Source: Atherinomorus stipes
Lineage: Eukaryota; Chordata; Actinopteri; Atheriniformes; Atherinidae
DNA: 64,000 bases
Direction: 5' to 3'
NCBI GenBank assembly: GCA_023101725.1
Contig: JALJCO010012624.1
Location: 1 to 64,000, forward strand
This document shows, in pieces, positions 1 through 9,399 of the stretch (position 1 is the stretch's first letter; each line of letters opens with the position of its first letter). The notes under the pieces were generated by a model, which saw nothing but the letters and a program-made list of their open reading frames with translations, was not told the origin of the DNA and did no database searches. The position numbers were made by a program, and so were the translations under genes.

Positions 1-317
1 CTTTAAGAAATATGTCACTGGAAACTTCACATTTTCAGCACTCAGCATCAAAAGTACAAAGGAATCTTGAGAATTGCGGCCTTTTGACTGGTCCAGCTTG
101 GCTCCCATTGACCCCACAGAGCCCAAATTTGCTACATGCATCCAGGACTATCCCCTGATGCTACCCTGAGAGTTTGGTGGTGCTACCTAAAAGTGTTGTG
201 GGTACAGACCATGTCATATTCAAGGATGGCCACAAATTAACGCTGTTTTGTGTATTTTCCATGTTGTCAAACTTTGACCTTTGAACCCAGGGTTCAAGGT
301 GTGACTTGCAACACCGT
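1..317. other. Unique non-repetitive flank of the satellite block
   Basis: This is the only stretch in the window that looks like ordinary unique genomic DNA. Its base composition is balanced to slightly AT-rich, unlike everything to its right. I see no open frame of useful length, no splice-bounded coding segment, no tRNA-like fold and no internal tandem repeat. I do not recognise it as a known transposon, though an old decayed repeat cannot be excluded by eye. Similarity to minisatellite A begins at about 318. This flank is the natural anchor for placing the array on a chromosome. Confidence 0.6.
275..287 (-). promoter_or_regulatory. DR1-like nuclear receptor half-site pair (chance match possible)
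   Basis: Read on the minus strand the 13 bases are GGTTCAAAGGTCA, two direct half-sites separated by one base. This is the DR1 arrangement bound by HNF4, COUP-TF and RXR heterodimers in animals. It lies about 40 bp from the start of minisatellite A. There is no promoter, transcript or conservation evidence here, so a chance match is quite possible. Confidence 0.15.
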
Positions 318-2102
318 GAGCCCCACGGTCCGGTACGAAGTTGCGGGTGTTAAACCAGCAGGTCTGGGCCTGGTCCCGGTCCTCCCCTGACCCCCACGGT
401 CCGGTACCAGGCCGCGGGTGTAAAACCAGCAGGTCTGGACCTGGTCCTGGTCCCGCCCTGACCCCCATGGTCCGGTACGAGGTCGCAGGTGTTTAACCAG
501 CAGGTCTGGGCCTGGGCCTGGTCCCGGTCCCGCCCTGACCCCCAGGGTCCGGTACGAGGTTGCGGGGGTGAAACCAGCAGGTCCTGGCCTGTGCCTGGTC
601 CCGGTCCCGCCCTGACCCCCACGGTCCAGTACGAGGTTGCGCGTGTGAAACCAGCAGATCTGGACCTGGTCCCAGTCCCGCCCTGACCCCCACGGTCCGG
701 TTCGAGGTCGCGGAAGTGAAACCAGCAGGTCTGGGCCTGGGCCTGGTCCTCCCCTGACCCCCACGGTCCGGTACCAGGTAACGGCTGTGAAACCAGCAGG
801 TCTGGGCCTGGGCCTGGGCCTTGTCCCGGTCCCGCCCTGACCCCCACGGTCCGGTACGAGGTTGCGGGTGTGAAACCAGCAGGTCTGGGCCGTGTCCCGG
901 TCCCGCCCTGACCCCCACGGTCCGGTACCCGGTTGCGGGTGTGAAATCAGCAGGTCTGGGCCTGGTCCCAGTCCCGCCCTGACCCCCACGGTCCGGTACC
1001 AGGTCGCGGGTGTGAAACCAGCAGGTCTGGACATGGTCCTGGTCCCGCCCTGACCCCCACGGTCCGGTACCAGGTCATGGCTGTGAAACCAGCAGGTCTG
1101 GGCCTGGGCCTGGTCCCGGTCCCGGTCCCGCCCTGACCCCCACGGTCCGGTACGAGGTTGCGGGTGTGAAACCAGCAGGTCTGGACCTGGTCCTGGTCCC
1201 GCCCTGACCCCCACGGTCCGGTACCAGGTCACGGCTGTGAAACCAGCAGGTCTGGGCCTGTGCCTGGTCCCAGGACCGCCCTGACCCCCACGGTCCGGTT
1301 TGAAGTCACAGCTGTGAAACCAGCAGGTCTGTGCCATGTCCCGGTCCCGCCCTGACCCCCACGGTCCGGTACGAGGTTGCAGGTGTGAAACCAGCAGGTC
1401 TGGGCCTGGTGCCGGTCCCGCCCTGACCCCCACGGTCCGGTACCAGGTCGCGGGTGTGAAACCAGCAGGTCTGGACCTGGTCCCGGTCCCGCCCTGACCC
1501 CCACGGTCCGGTACCAGGTCACGGCTGTGAAACCAGCAGGTCTGGGCCTTGGCCTGGTCCTGGTCCCGCCCTGACCCCCACGGTCCGGTACGAGGTTGCG
1601 GGTGTGAAACCAGCAGGTCTGGACCTGGTCCCGGTCCCGCCCTGACCCCCACGGTCCGGTACCAGGTCTAGGCTGTGAAACCAGCAGGACTGGGCCTGGG
1701 CCTGGTCCCTGTCCCGCCCTGACCCCAACGGTCCGGTACCCGGTTGCAGGTGTGAAACCAGCAGGTCTGGGCCTTGGCCCGGTCCTCCCCTGACCCCCAC
1801 GGTCCGGTACGAGGTTGCGGGTGTGAAACCAGAAGGTCTGGACCTGGTCCCGGTCCCGCCCTGACCCCCACTGTCCGGTACGAGGTTGCGGGTGTGAAAC
1901 CAGCAGGTCTGGGCCTGGTCCCGGTCCGCCCTGACCCCCACGGTCCGGTACGAGGTTGCGGGTGTGAAACCAGCAGGTCTTGGCCTGGTCCCGGTCCTCC
2001 CCTGACCCCCACGGTCCGGTACCAGGCTGCGGGTGTGAAACTAGCAGGTCTGGACCTGGTCCCGGTTCCCTCCCTGACCCTCACGGTCCGGTACCAGGTG
2101 TG
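318..2102. repeat. Minisatellite A, 71-bp GC-rich unit, about 25 copies
   Basis: The landmark acggtccgg (allowing one change) recurs at 325, 396, 467, 544, 621, 692, 763, 846, 917, 988, 1059, 1142, 1213, 1290, 1361, 1432, 1503, 1580, 1651, 1728, 1799, 1870, 1940, 2011 and 2083. Spacing is 71 bp, or 77 or 83 bp where the segment after ccagcaggtct carries one or two extra gggcct/ggtccc hexamers. Two spacings are 70 and 72. Most units carry cggtccg (an RsrII site) and many carry ggtacc or ggtacg. The minus strand has no stop in most units, giving a 452-codon open frame (294-1652) with a 71-residue period. I treat that frame as non-coding because the period is not a codon multiple and indels do not respect any frame. 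Confidence 0.95.
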
Positions 2103-3389
2103 GAACCCCGTCTGTGACGAAACCATGGAGACGTGTGGACCTTGCTCCGTGACGTAACCATGATGACGTGTGGACGTCCCTCTGTGTAGTAACCATGGAG
2201 ACGTGTGGACCTCGCTCTGTTACGTAACCATGGAGATGTGTGGACCTCGCTCTGTGACGTAACCATGGAGACGTGTGGACGTCCCTCTGTGACGTAACCA
2301 TGGAGACGTGTGGACCTCGCTCTGTGACGTAACCATGGAGACACACGGACGACCCTCTGTGACATAACTATGGAGACATGTGGACCTCTCACTGTGACGT
2401 AACCATGGAGACGTGTGGACGTCCCTCTGTGACGTAACCATGGAGACGTGTGGACCTCCGTCTGTGACGTAACCATGGAGACGTGTGAACATCCCTCTGT
2501 GATGTAACCATGGAGACGTGTGGACGTCCCTCTGTGATGTAACCATGGAGACGTGTGGACGTCCCTCTGTGACTTAACCATGGAGAGGTGTGGACCTCGC
2601 TCTGTGACGCAGCCATAGAGACGTGTGGACCTAGCTCTGTGACGTAACCATGGAGACGTGCAGACCTCGCTCTGTGACGTGACCATGGAGACGTGTGGAC
2701 CTCGCTCTGTGAAGTAACCATGGAGACGTGTGGACCTCCATCTGTGACGTAACCATGGAGACGTGTGGACGTCCCTCTGTGACGTTACCATGGAGACGTG
2801 TGGACCTCGCTCTGTGAAGTAACCATGGAGACGTGTGGACCTCCATCTGTGACGTAACCATGGAGACGTGTGGACGTCCCTCTGTGACGTTACCAAGGAG
2901 ACGTGTGGACCTCGCTCTGTGACGTAACCATGGAAACGTGTGGACCTCGCTCTGTGACGTAACCATGGAGACGTGTGGACGTCCCTCTGTGACGTAACCA
3001 TGGAGACGTGTGGACCTCCCTCTGTGAAGTAACAATGGAGACGTGTGGACCTCGCTCTGTGACGTAACCATGGAGACATGTGGACCTCCCTCTGTGACGT
3101 AACCATGGAGACGTGTGGACCTCCCTCTGTGACGTAACCATGAAGACGTGTGGACGTCCCTCTGTGACGTACCCATGGAGACGTGTGTACGTCCCTCTGT
3201 GACGTAACCATGGAGACGTGTGGACCTCCGTCTGTGACGTAACCATGGAGACATGCGGTTCTCCGTCTGTGACGTAACCATGGAGACATGCGGACCTCGC
3301 TCTGTGACATAACCATGGAGACGCGTGGACCTTGCTCTGTGACGTAACCATGGAGACTTGTGGACCTCGCTCACTGACGTAACCATGGA

Positions 3390-4409
3390 GACGCGTGGAC
3401 CTCGCTCTGTGAAGTAACCATGGAGACGTGTGGACGTCCCTCTGTGATGTAACCATGGAGACGTGTGGACGTCCCTCTGTGACACAACCATGGAGACGGG
3501 TGGACCTCCGTCTGTGATGTAACCATGGAGACGTGTGGACCTCCGCCTGTGACGTAACCATGGAGACGTGTGGACCTACGTCTGTGACGTAACCATAAAG
3601 ACGTGTGGACCTCCGTCTGTGACGTAACCATGGAGACGTGTGGACCTCGCACTGTGATGTAACCATGGAGACGTGTGGACCTCCGTCTGTGACGTTACCA
3701 TGGACACGCGTGGACGTCCCTCTGTGAAGTAACAATGGAGACGTGTGGACCTCCGTCTGTGATGTAACCATGGAGACCTGTGGACCTCGCACTGTGACGT
3801 AATCATGGAGACGTGTGGTCCTCGCTCTGTGACGTAACCATGGAGACGTGTGGAACTCGCTCTGTGAAGTAACCATGGAGACGTGTGGACGTCCCTCTGT
3901 GACGTAACCATGGAGACGTGTGGACGTCCCTCTGTGACCTAACCATGGAGACGTGTGGAACTCGCTCTGTGAAGTAACCATGGAGACGTGTGGACGTCCC
4001 TTTGTGACGTAACCATGGAGACGTGTGGACGTCCCTCTGTGACACAACCATGGAGACGTGTCGACCTCCGTCTGTGATGTAACCATGGAGACGTGTGGAC
4101 CTCCGCCTGTGACGTAACCATGGAGACGTGTGGACCTACGTCTGTGACGTAACCATGAAGACGTGTGGACCTCCGTCTGTGACGTAACCATGGAGACGTG
4201 TGGACCTCGCACTGTGACGTAACCATGGAGACGTGTGGACCTCCGTCTGTGACGTTACCATGGACACGCGTGGACGTCCCTCTGTGAAGTAACAATGGAG
4301 ACGTGTGGACCTCCGTCTGTGATGTAACCATGGAGACCTGTGGACCTCGCACTGTGACGTAACCATGGAGACGTGTGGACCTCGCTCTGTGACGTAACCA
4401 TGGAGACAT
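3390..4409. repeat. 560-bp (16-unit) tandem duplication within satellite B
   Basis: The diagnostic tail cctccgcctgtg occurs only at 3540 and 4100, exactly 560 bp (16 x 35) apart. It is surrounded by matching variant units: gacacaacc before it, cctacgtct after it, then gaagtaacaatgg and gagacctgtgg. The second copy ends near 4409, where the tails stop matching. A few single-base differences separate the copies, including ataaagacg versus atgaagacg. Confidence 0.8.
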
Positions 4410-4984
4410 GTGGACCTCTGTCTGTGACATTACCATTGAGACGCGTGGACGTCCCTCCATGAAGTACCCATGGAGACGTGTGGACCTCCATCTGTGATGT
4501 AACCATGGAGACGTGTGGACCTCAGTCTGTGACGTAACCATGGAGACGTGTGGACCTCCGTCTGTGACGTTACCATGGAGACGCGTAGACGTCACTCTGT
4601 GAAGCAACCATGGAGACGTGTGGACTTCCATCTGTGACGTAACCATGGAGACGTGTGGACCTTGCTCTGTGACGTAACCATGGAGACGTGTGGACGTCCC
4701 TCTGTGACGTAACCATGGAGACGTGTGGACCTCGCTCTGTTACGTAGCCATGGAGACGTGTGGACTTCGCTCTGTGACGTAACCTTGGAGATGTGTGGAC
4801 GTCCCTCTGTGACGTTACCATGGAGACGTGTGGACCTCGCACTGTGACGTAACCATGGAGACGTGTGGGCCTCCGTCTGTGATGTTACCATGGAGACGCG
4901 CAGACGTCCCTCTGTGACGTATCCATTGAGACGTGTGGAACTCGCTCTGTGAAGTAACCATGAAGACGTGTGGACCTCCGTCTG

Positions 4985-6905
4985 TGACGTTACCACGGAG
5001 ACGCGTGGACGTCCCTCTGTGAAGTAACCATGGAGACGTGTGGACCTCCGTCTGTGACGTAACCATGGAGACGTGTGGACCTCTGTCTGTGACATAACCA
5101 TTGGGACGTGTGGACCTCCCTCTGTGACCTTACCATGGAGACGTGTGGACCTCCGTCTGTGACGTAACTATGGAGACGTATGGACCTCCGTCTTTGACGT
5201 AATCATGGAGACGTGTGGACCTCCGTCTGGGACGTAATCATGGAGACGTGTGGACCTCCTTCTGTGACGTAACCATGGAGACGTGTGGACCTTGCTCTGT
5301 GATGTAACCATGGAGACGTGTGGACCTCGCTCTGTGACGTAACCATGGAGACGTGTGGACGACCCTCTGTGACATACCCATGTAGATGTGTGGGCCTCGC
5401 TCTGTGACATAACCATGGAGACGTGTGGAAATCCGTCTGTGACGTAACCATGGGGACGTGTGGACGTCCCTCTGTGACGTAACCATGGTATCGTGTGGAC
5501 CTCACTCTGTGACGTAACCATGGAGACGTGTGTACCTCCGTCTGTGACGTAACCAGGGAGACTTGTGGACCTCGCTCTGTCACGTAACCATGGAGACGTG
5601 TGGACCTCCGTCTGTGACGTAACCATGGAGACGTGTGGACCTCCGTCTGTGACGTAACCATGGGAACGTGCGGACCTCCGTCTGTGACGTCACCATGGAG
5701 CCGTGTGGACCTCGCTCTGTGACGTAACCATGAAGACTTGTGGACCTCGCTCTGTGACGTAGCCATGGAGACGTGTGGAACTCCGTCTGTGACGTAACCA
5801 TGGAGACGTGTGGACGTCCCTCTGTGACAAAACCATGGTATCGTGTGGACATCGCTCTGTGACGTAACCATGGAGACATGTGGACCTCCGTCTGTGACGA
5901 TACATGGAGACGTGTTGACCTCCGTCTGTGACGTTACCACGGAGACGCGTGGACGTCCCTCTGTGAAGTAACCATGGAGACCTGTGGACCTCCGTCTGTG
6001 ACCTAACCATGGCGACGTGTGGACCTCCGTCTGTGACGTAACCATGGAGATGTGTGGACCTCTGTCTGTGACATAACCATGGAGACGTGTGGACCTCCCT
6101 CTGTGACCTTACCATGGAGATGTGTGGACCTCCGTCTGTGACGTATCTATGGAGACGTATGGACCTCCGTCTGTGACGTAATCATGGAGACATGTGGACC
6201 TCCGTCTGGGACGTAATCATGGAGACGTGTGGACCTCCTTCTGTGACGTAACCATGGAGACGTGTGGACCTCGCTCTGTGATGTAACAATGGAGACGTGT
6301 GGACCTCGCTCTGTGACGTAACCATGGAGACGTGTGGACGACCCTCTGTGACGTACCCATGGAGACTTGTGGACCTCGCTCTGTCACGTAACCATGGAGA
6401 CGTGTGGACCTCCGTCTGTGAAGTAACCATGGAGACGTGTGGACCTCCTTCTGTGACGTATCCATGGAGACGTGTGGACGTACCTTTGTGACGTAACCAT
6501 GGAATCGTGTGGACCTCGCTCTGTGACGTAACCATGGAGACGTGTGGACCTCCGTCTGTGACGTAACCAGGGAGACTTGTGGACCTCGCTCTGTCACGTA
6601 ACCATGGAGACGTGTGGACCTCCGTCTGTGAAGTAACCATGGAGACGTGTGGACCTCCGTCTGTGACGTAACCATGGGAACGTGCGGACCTCAGTCTGTG
6701 ATGTCACCATGGAGCCGTGTGGACCTCGCTCTGTGACGTAACCATGAAGACTTGTGGACCTCGCTCTGTGACGTAGCCATGGAGACGTGTGGAACTCCGT
6801 CTGTGACGTAACCATGGAGACGTGTGGACGTCCCTCTGTGACAAAACCATGGTATCGTGTGGACATCGCTCTGTGACGTAACCATGGAGACGTGTGGACC
6901 TCCGT
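4985..6905. repeat. About 1.0-kb higher-order repeat, two tandem copies
   Basis: Rare variant units recur in the same order: ttaccacggag (4990 and 5934), gacgtatgg (5175 and 6154), aaccagggag (5551 and 6565), and catgggaacg (5659 and 6673). Offsets change from 944 to 979 to 1014, each step being one 35-bp unit gained. The same series occurs again as a tandem pair at 12-13 kb, with catgggaacg at 12012 and 13061. The second pair shows that the whole pair was itself duplicated. Confidence 0.75.
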
Positions 6906-7547
6906 CTGTGACGTAACCATGGAGACGTGTGGACATCCCTCTGTGACGTAACCATGGAGACGTGTGGACCTCCGTCTGTGACGTAAATATGGAGACGTGT
7001 GGACCTCGCTGTGTGATGTAACCATGGAGACGGGTGGACCTCGCTCTGTGACGTAGCCATGGAGACGTGTGGACGTCCCTCTGTGACAAAACCATGGTAT
7101 CGTGTGGACATCGCTCTGTGACGTAACCATGGAGACGTGTGGACCTCCGTCTGTGACGTAACCATGGAGACGTGTGGACATCCCTCTGTGACGTAACCAT
7201 GGAGACGTGTGGACCTCCATCTGTGACGTAACCATGGAGACGTGTGGACATCCCTCTGTGACGTAACCATGGAGACGTGTGGACCTCCGTCTGTGACGTA
7301 ACCATGGAGACGTGTGGACCTCAGTCTGTGACCTAACCATTGAGACGTGTGGACCTCCGTCTGTGACGAAACCATGGAGACGTGCGGACCTCCGTCTGTG
7401 ACGTAACCATGGAGACGTGTGGACCTCCGTCTGTGATGTAACCATGGAGACGTGTGGACCTCCGTCTGTGACGTAACCATGGAGACCTGTGGACCTCCGT
7501 CTGTGACGTAATCATGGAGACGTGTGGACCTCCGTCTGTGACGTAAT
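6780..7547. repeat. Left copy of a direct repeat (about 769 bp) flanking the G-rich block
   Basis: This is a run of satellite B units in a distinctive order: acaaaaccatggtatcg at 6841 and 7086, gacgtaaatatgg, gctgtgtgatg, gagacgggtgg. It reappears unit for unit at 8587-9355, shifted by 1,807 bp. The two copies flank the G-rich interruption at 7548-8585. A related series at about 13,200-13,650 runs straight through with no interruption. Confidence 0.8.
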
Positions 7548-8585
7548 AGGAGGGTGGCCTGAGTATGGAGCGTGGACTTTTGAGTATATGGGTGTGGACC
7601 TCGCTGTGGTCATGGGCGGGGCGTTGTGGTCAGGGCGTGTGGCTGTTGTCATGGGTTGTGGGCAGGGGGTGGCCGTGTGTTCAGGGGTGGGCGCTTGTGG
7701 TCATGGGGTGTGGATGTTGTGAGTCATGGGGGTGGCGTGTGGGTATGGGGGGGGGGGGGGGGGTGGGGGGTGGGGGGGGTGGGGGGGGGGGTGGGGGGGG
7801 TGGTCTGGGGGTGGGTGGGGTCTGGGGTGCGGGTGGTCTGGGGTGTGGGGTGGTCTGGGGTGTGGGCGGCGGGGTGTGGGTCGGTCCTGGGGTGTGGCGG
7901 TGTCGGGGGTGGGGGTCGGGGTGGGGGTCGGGTGGTGGGTGTGTGCTGGGGTGGCGTCGTGGTACGGGGGTGGGTGGTGGTCTGGGCGTGGCGGGGTGGG
8001 GTGTGGGCGCTGGGTGTGGGCGGTGCCTGGGGTGTGGGTGTGGTCTGGGGGTGGCGGTGGTCGGGGCGGGGGTGCCTGGGGTGGGCGGTGGTGGGGTGTG
8101 GCGTGCCTGGGGTGTGGGGTGGCTGGGTGTGGGGTGGTCTGGGGGTGGGTGGGTCGGGTTGTGGTGGTGGTCGTGGGCGTGTGCTGTGGTCTGGGGTGGG
8201 GGGGTCTGGGGTGTGGGTGTGGTCCTGGAGAGGTGGGTGTGGTCGGGGGTGGCGGGGCTGGGGTGTGCGGGCGTCGGGGGGCGTGTCGTCTGGGCGGGGG
8301 GTCTGGGGCGTGGTGGTGTCAGGGGTGTGGCGTGGGTACGTGGAGGTGTGGCGGTGGTCTGGGCGTGTACTCGTGTGCGACATGGGCGTGTGGCGTGTGC
8401 CGGGTGTGGCGGGGTACATGGGGTGTGGCGTGTGGTCTGGAGCGTGTGGCGTGTGGTACATGGAGCGTGTGGCGTTGTGTGCATGGGGGGGCTTGTTGTG
8501 CGTTCCTGGAGAGTGTGGCGTCCTGTGCGTTCCATGGGCCGTGTGGCGTTGTGACGTACATGGACTGTGGACCGCTTGTGCGTGC
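7548..8585. repeat. G-rich low-complexity interruption of satellite B (possible assembly artefact)
   Basis: At both ends the 35-bp unit decays gradually. Fragments such as catggagcgtgtgg and gtcatgggcgg are recognisable at the edges, and towards the middle the sequence becomes almost only G and T with scattered C. There is no fixed period; tggtctgggg and ggggtgtggg recur irregularly. Open frames cross it on both strands (for example 7565-8554 plus), but they consist of G, V and W on one strand and P, T and H on the other, so they reflect composition only. Flanking direct repeats of about 769 bp, and the absence of the block from the related region near 13.5 kb, mean it is either a late insertion or a faulty consensus at a contig join. 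Confidence 0.7.
7747..7800 (+). repeat. Poly-G tract with quadruplex potential
   Basis: Fifty of 54 bases are G, in runs of 17, 6, 8, 11 and 8 separated by single T. Runs of this kind meet any G-quadruplex rule on the plus strand. They are also where long-read and short-read chemistries commonly fail, so the exact length should not be trusted. Confidence 0.75.
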
Positions 8586-8586
8586 C

Positions 8587-9355
8587 ATGGAGACGTGTGG
8601 ACTCCGTCTGTGACGTAACCATGGAGACGTGTGGACGTCCCTCTGTGACAAAACCATGGTATCGTGTGGACATCGCTCTGTGACGTAACCATGGAGACGT
8701 GTGGACCTCCGTCTGTGACGTAACCATGGAGACGTGTGGACATCCCTCTGTGACGTAACCATGGAGACGTGTGGACCTCCGTCTGTGACGTAAATATGGA
8801 GACGTGTGGACCTCGCTGTGTGATGTAACCATGGAGACGGGTGGACCTCGCTCTGTGACGTAGCCATGGAGACGTGTGGACGTCCCTCTGTGACAAAACC
8901 ATGGTATCGTGTGGACATCGCTCTGTGACGTAACCATGGAGACGTGTGGACCTCCGTCTGTGACGTAACCATGGAGACGTGTGGACATCCCTCTGTGACG
9001 TAACCATGGAGACGTGTGGACCTCCATCTGTGACGTAACCATGGAGACGTGTGGACATCCCTCTGTGACGTAACCATGGAGACGTGTGGACCTCCGTCTG
9101 TGACGTAACCATGGAGACGTGTGGACCTCAGTCTGTGACCTAACCATTGAGACGTGTGGACCTCCGTCTGTGACGAAACCATGGAGACGTGCGGACCTCC
9201 GTCTGTGACGTAACCATGGAGACGTGTGGACCTCCGTCTGTGACCTTACCATGGAGACGTGTGGACCTCCGTCTGTGACGTAACCATGGAGACCTGTGGA
9301 CCTCCGTCTGTGACGTAATCATGGAGACGTGTGGACCTCCGTCTGTGACGTAATC
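8587..9355. repeat. Right copy of the direct repeat flanking the G-rich block
   Basis: This matches 6780-7547 unit for unit at a constant offset of 1,807 bp; acaaaacc lies at 8648 and 8893 against 6841 and 7086. The match runs to the last base before the interruption, where the left copy turns to agga and this copy continues as catgga. Such exact flanking is what a missed contig overlap would leave. Duplication accompanying insertion would look the same. Confidence 0.75.
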
Positions 9356-9399
9356 ATGGAGACGTGTGGACCTCCTTCTGTGACGTAACCATGGAGACG

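Larger units (their letters stand above)
2103..7547. repeat. Satellite B, first block: 35-bp tandem repeat, about 155 copies
   Basis: The unit is 35 bp: a head gtgacgtaa, a conserved core ccatggagacgtgtgg, and a variable 9-10-base tail (acctccgtct, acctcgctct, acgtccctct, acatccctct). Most units contain an NcoI site (ccatgg). Common head variants are gtgatgtaa, gtgacataa, gtgaagtaa, gtgacacaa and gtgacctaa, and many are CpG transition products. The junction with minisatellite A at 2097-2102 falls in ggtgtg, which both repeats share. This block holds a 560-bp duplication (3390-3949 and 3950-4409) and a 1.0-kb higher-order pair (about 4985-6905). No gene is present. Confidence 0.97.

Noticed and set aside
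294..1652. 452-codon antisense open frame in minisatellite A
   Set aside because: It follows the 71-bp repeat, which is not a codon multiple, and is rich in G, P, R and T because of base composition. The same kind of frame is open in overlapping phases.
7565..8618. Overlapping plus-strand open frames of 295-330 codons in the G-rich block
   Set aside because: They are almost entirely G, V and W from G/T-only sequence; all three frames are open at once, which indicates composition, not coding.
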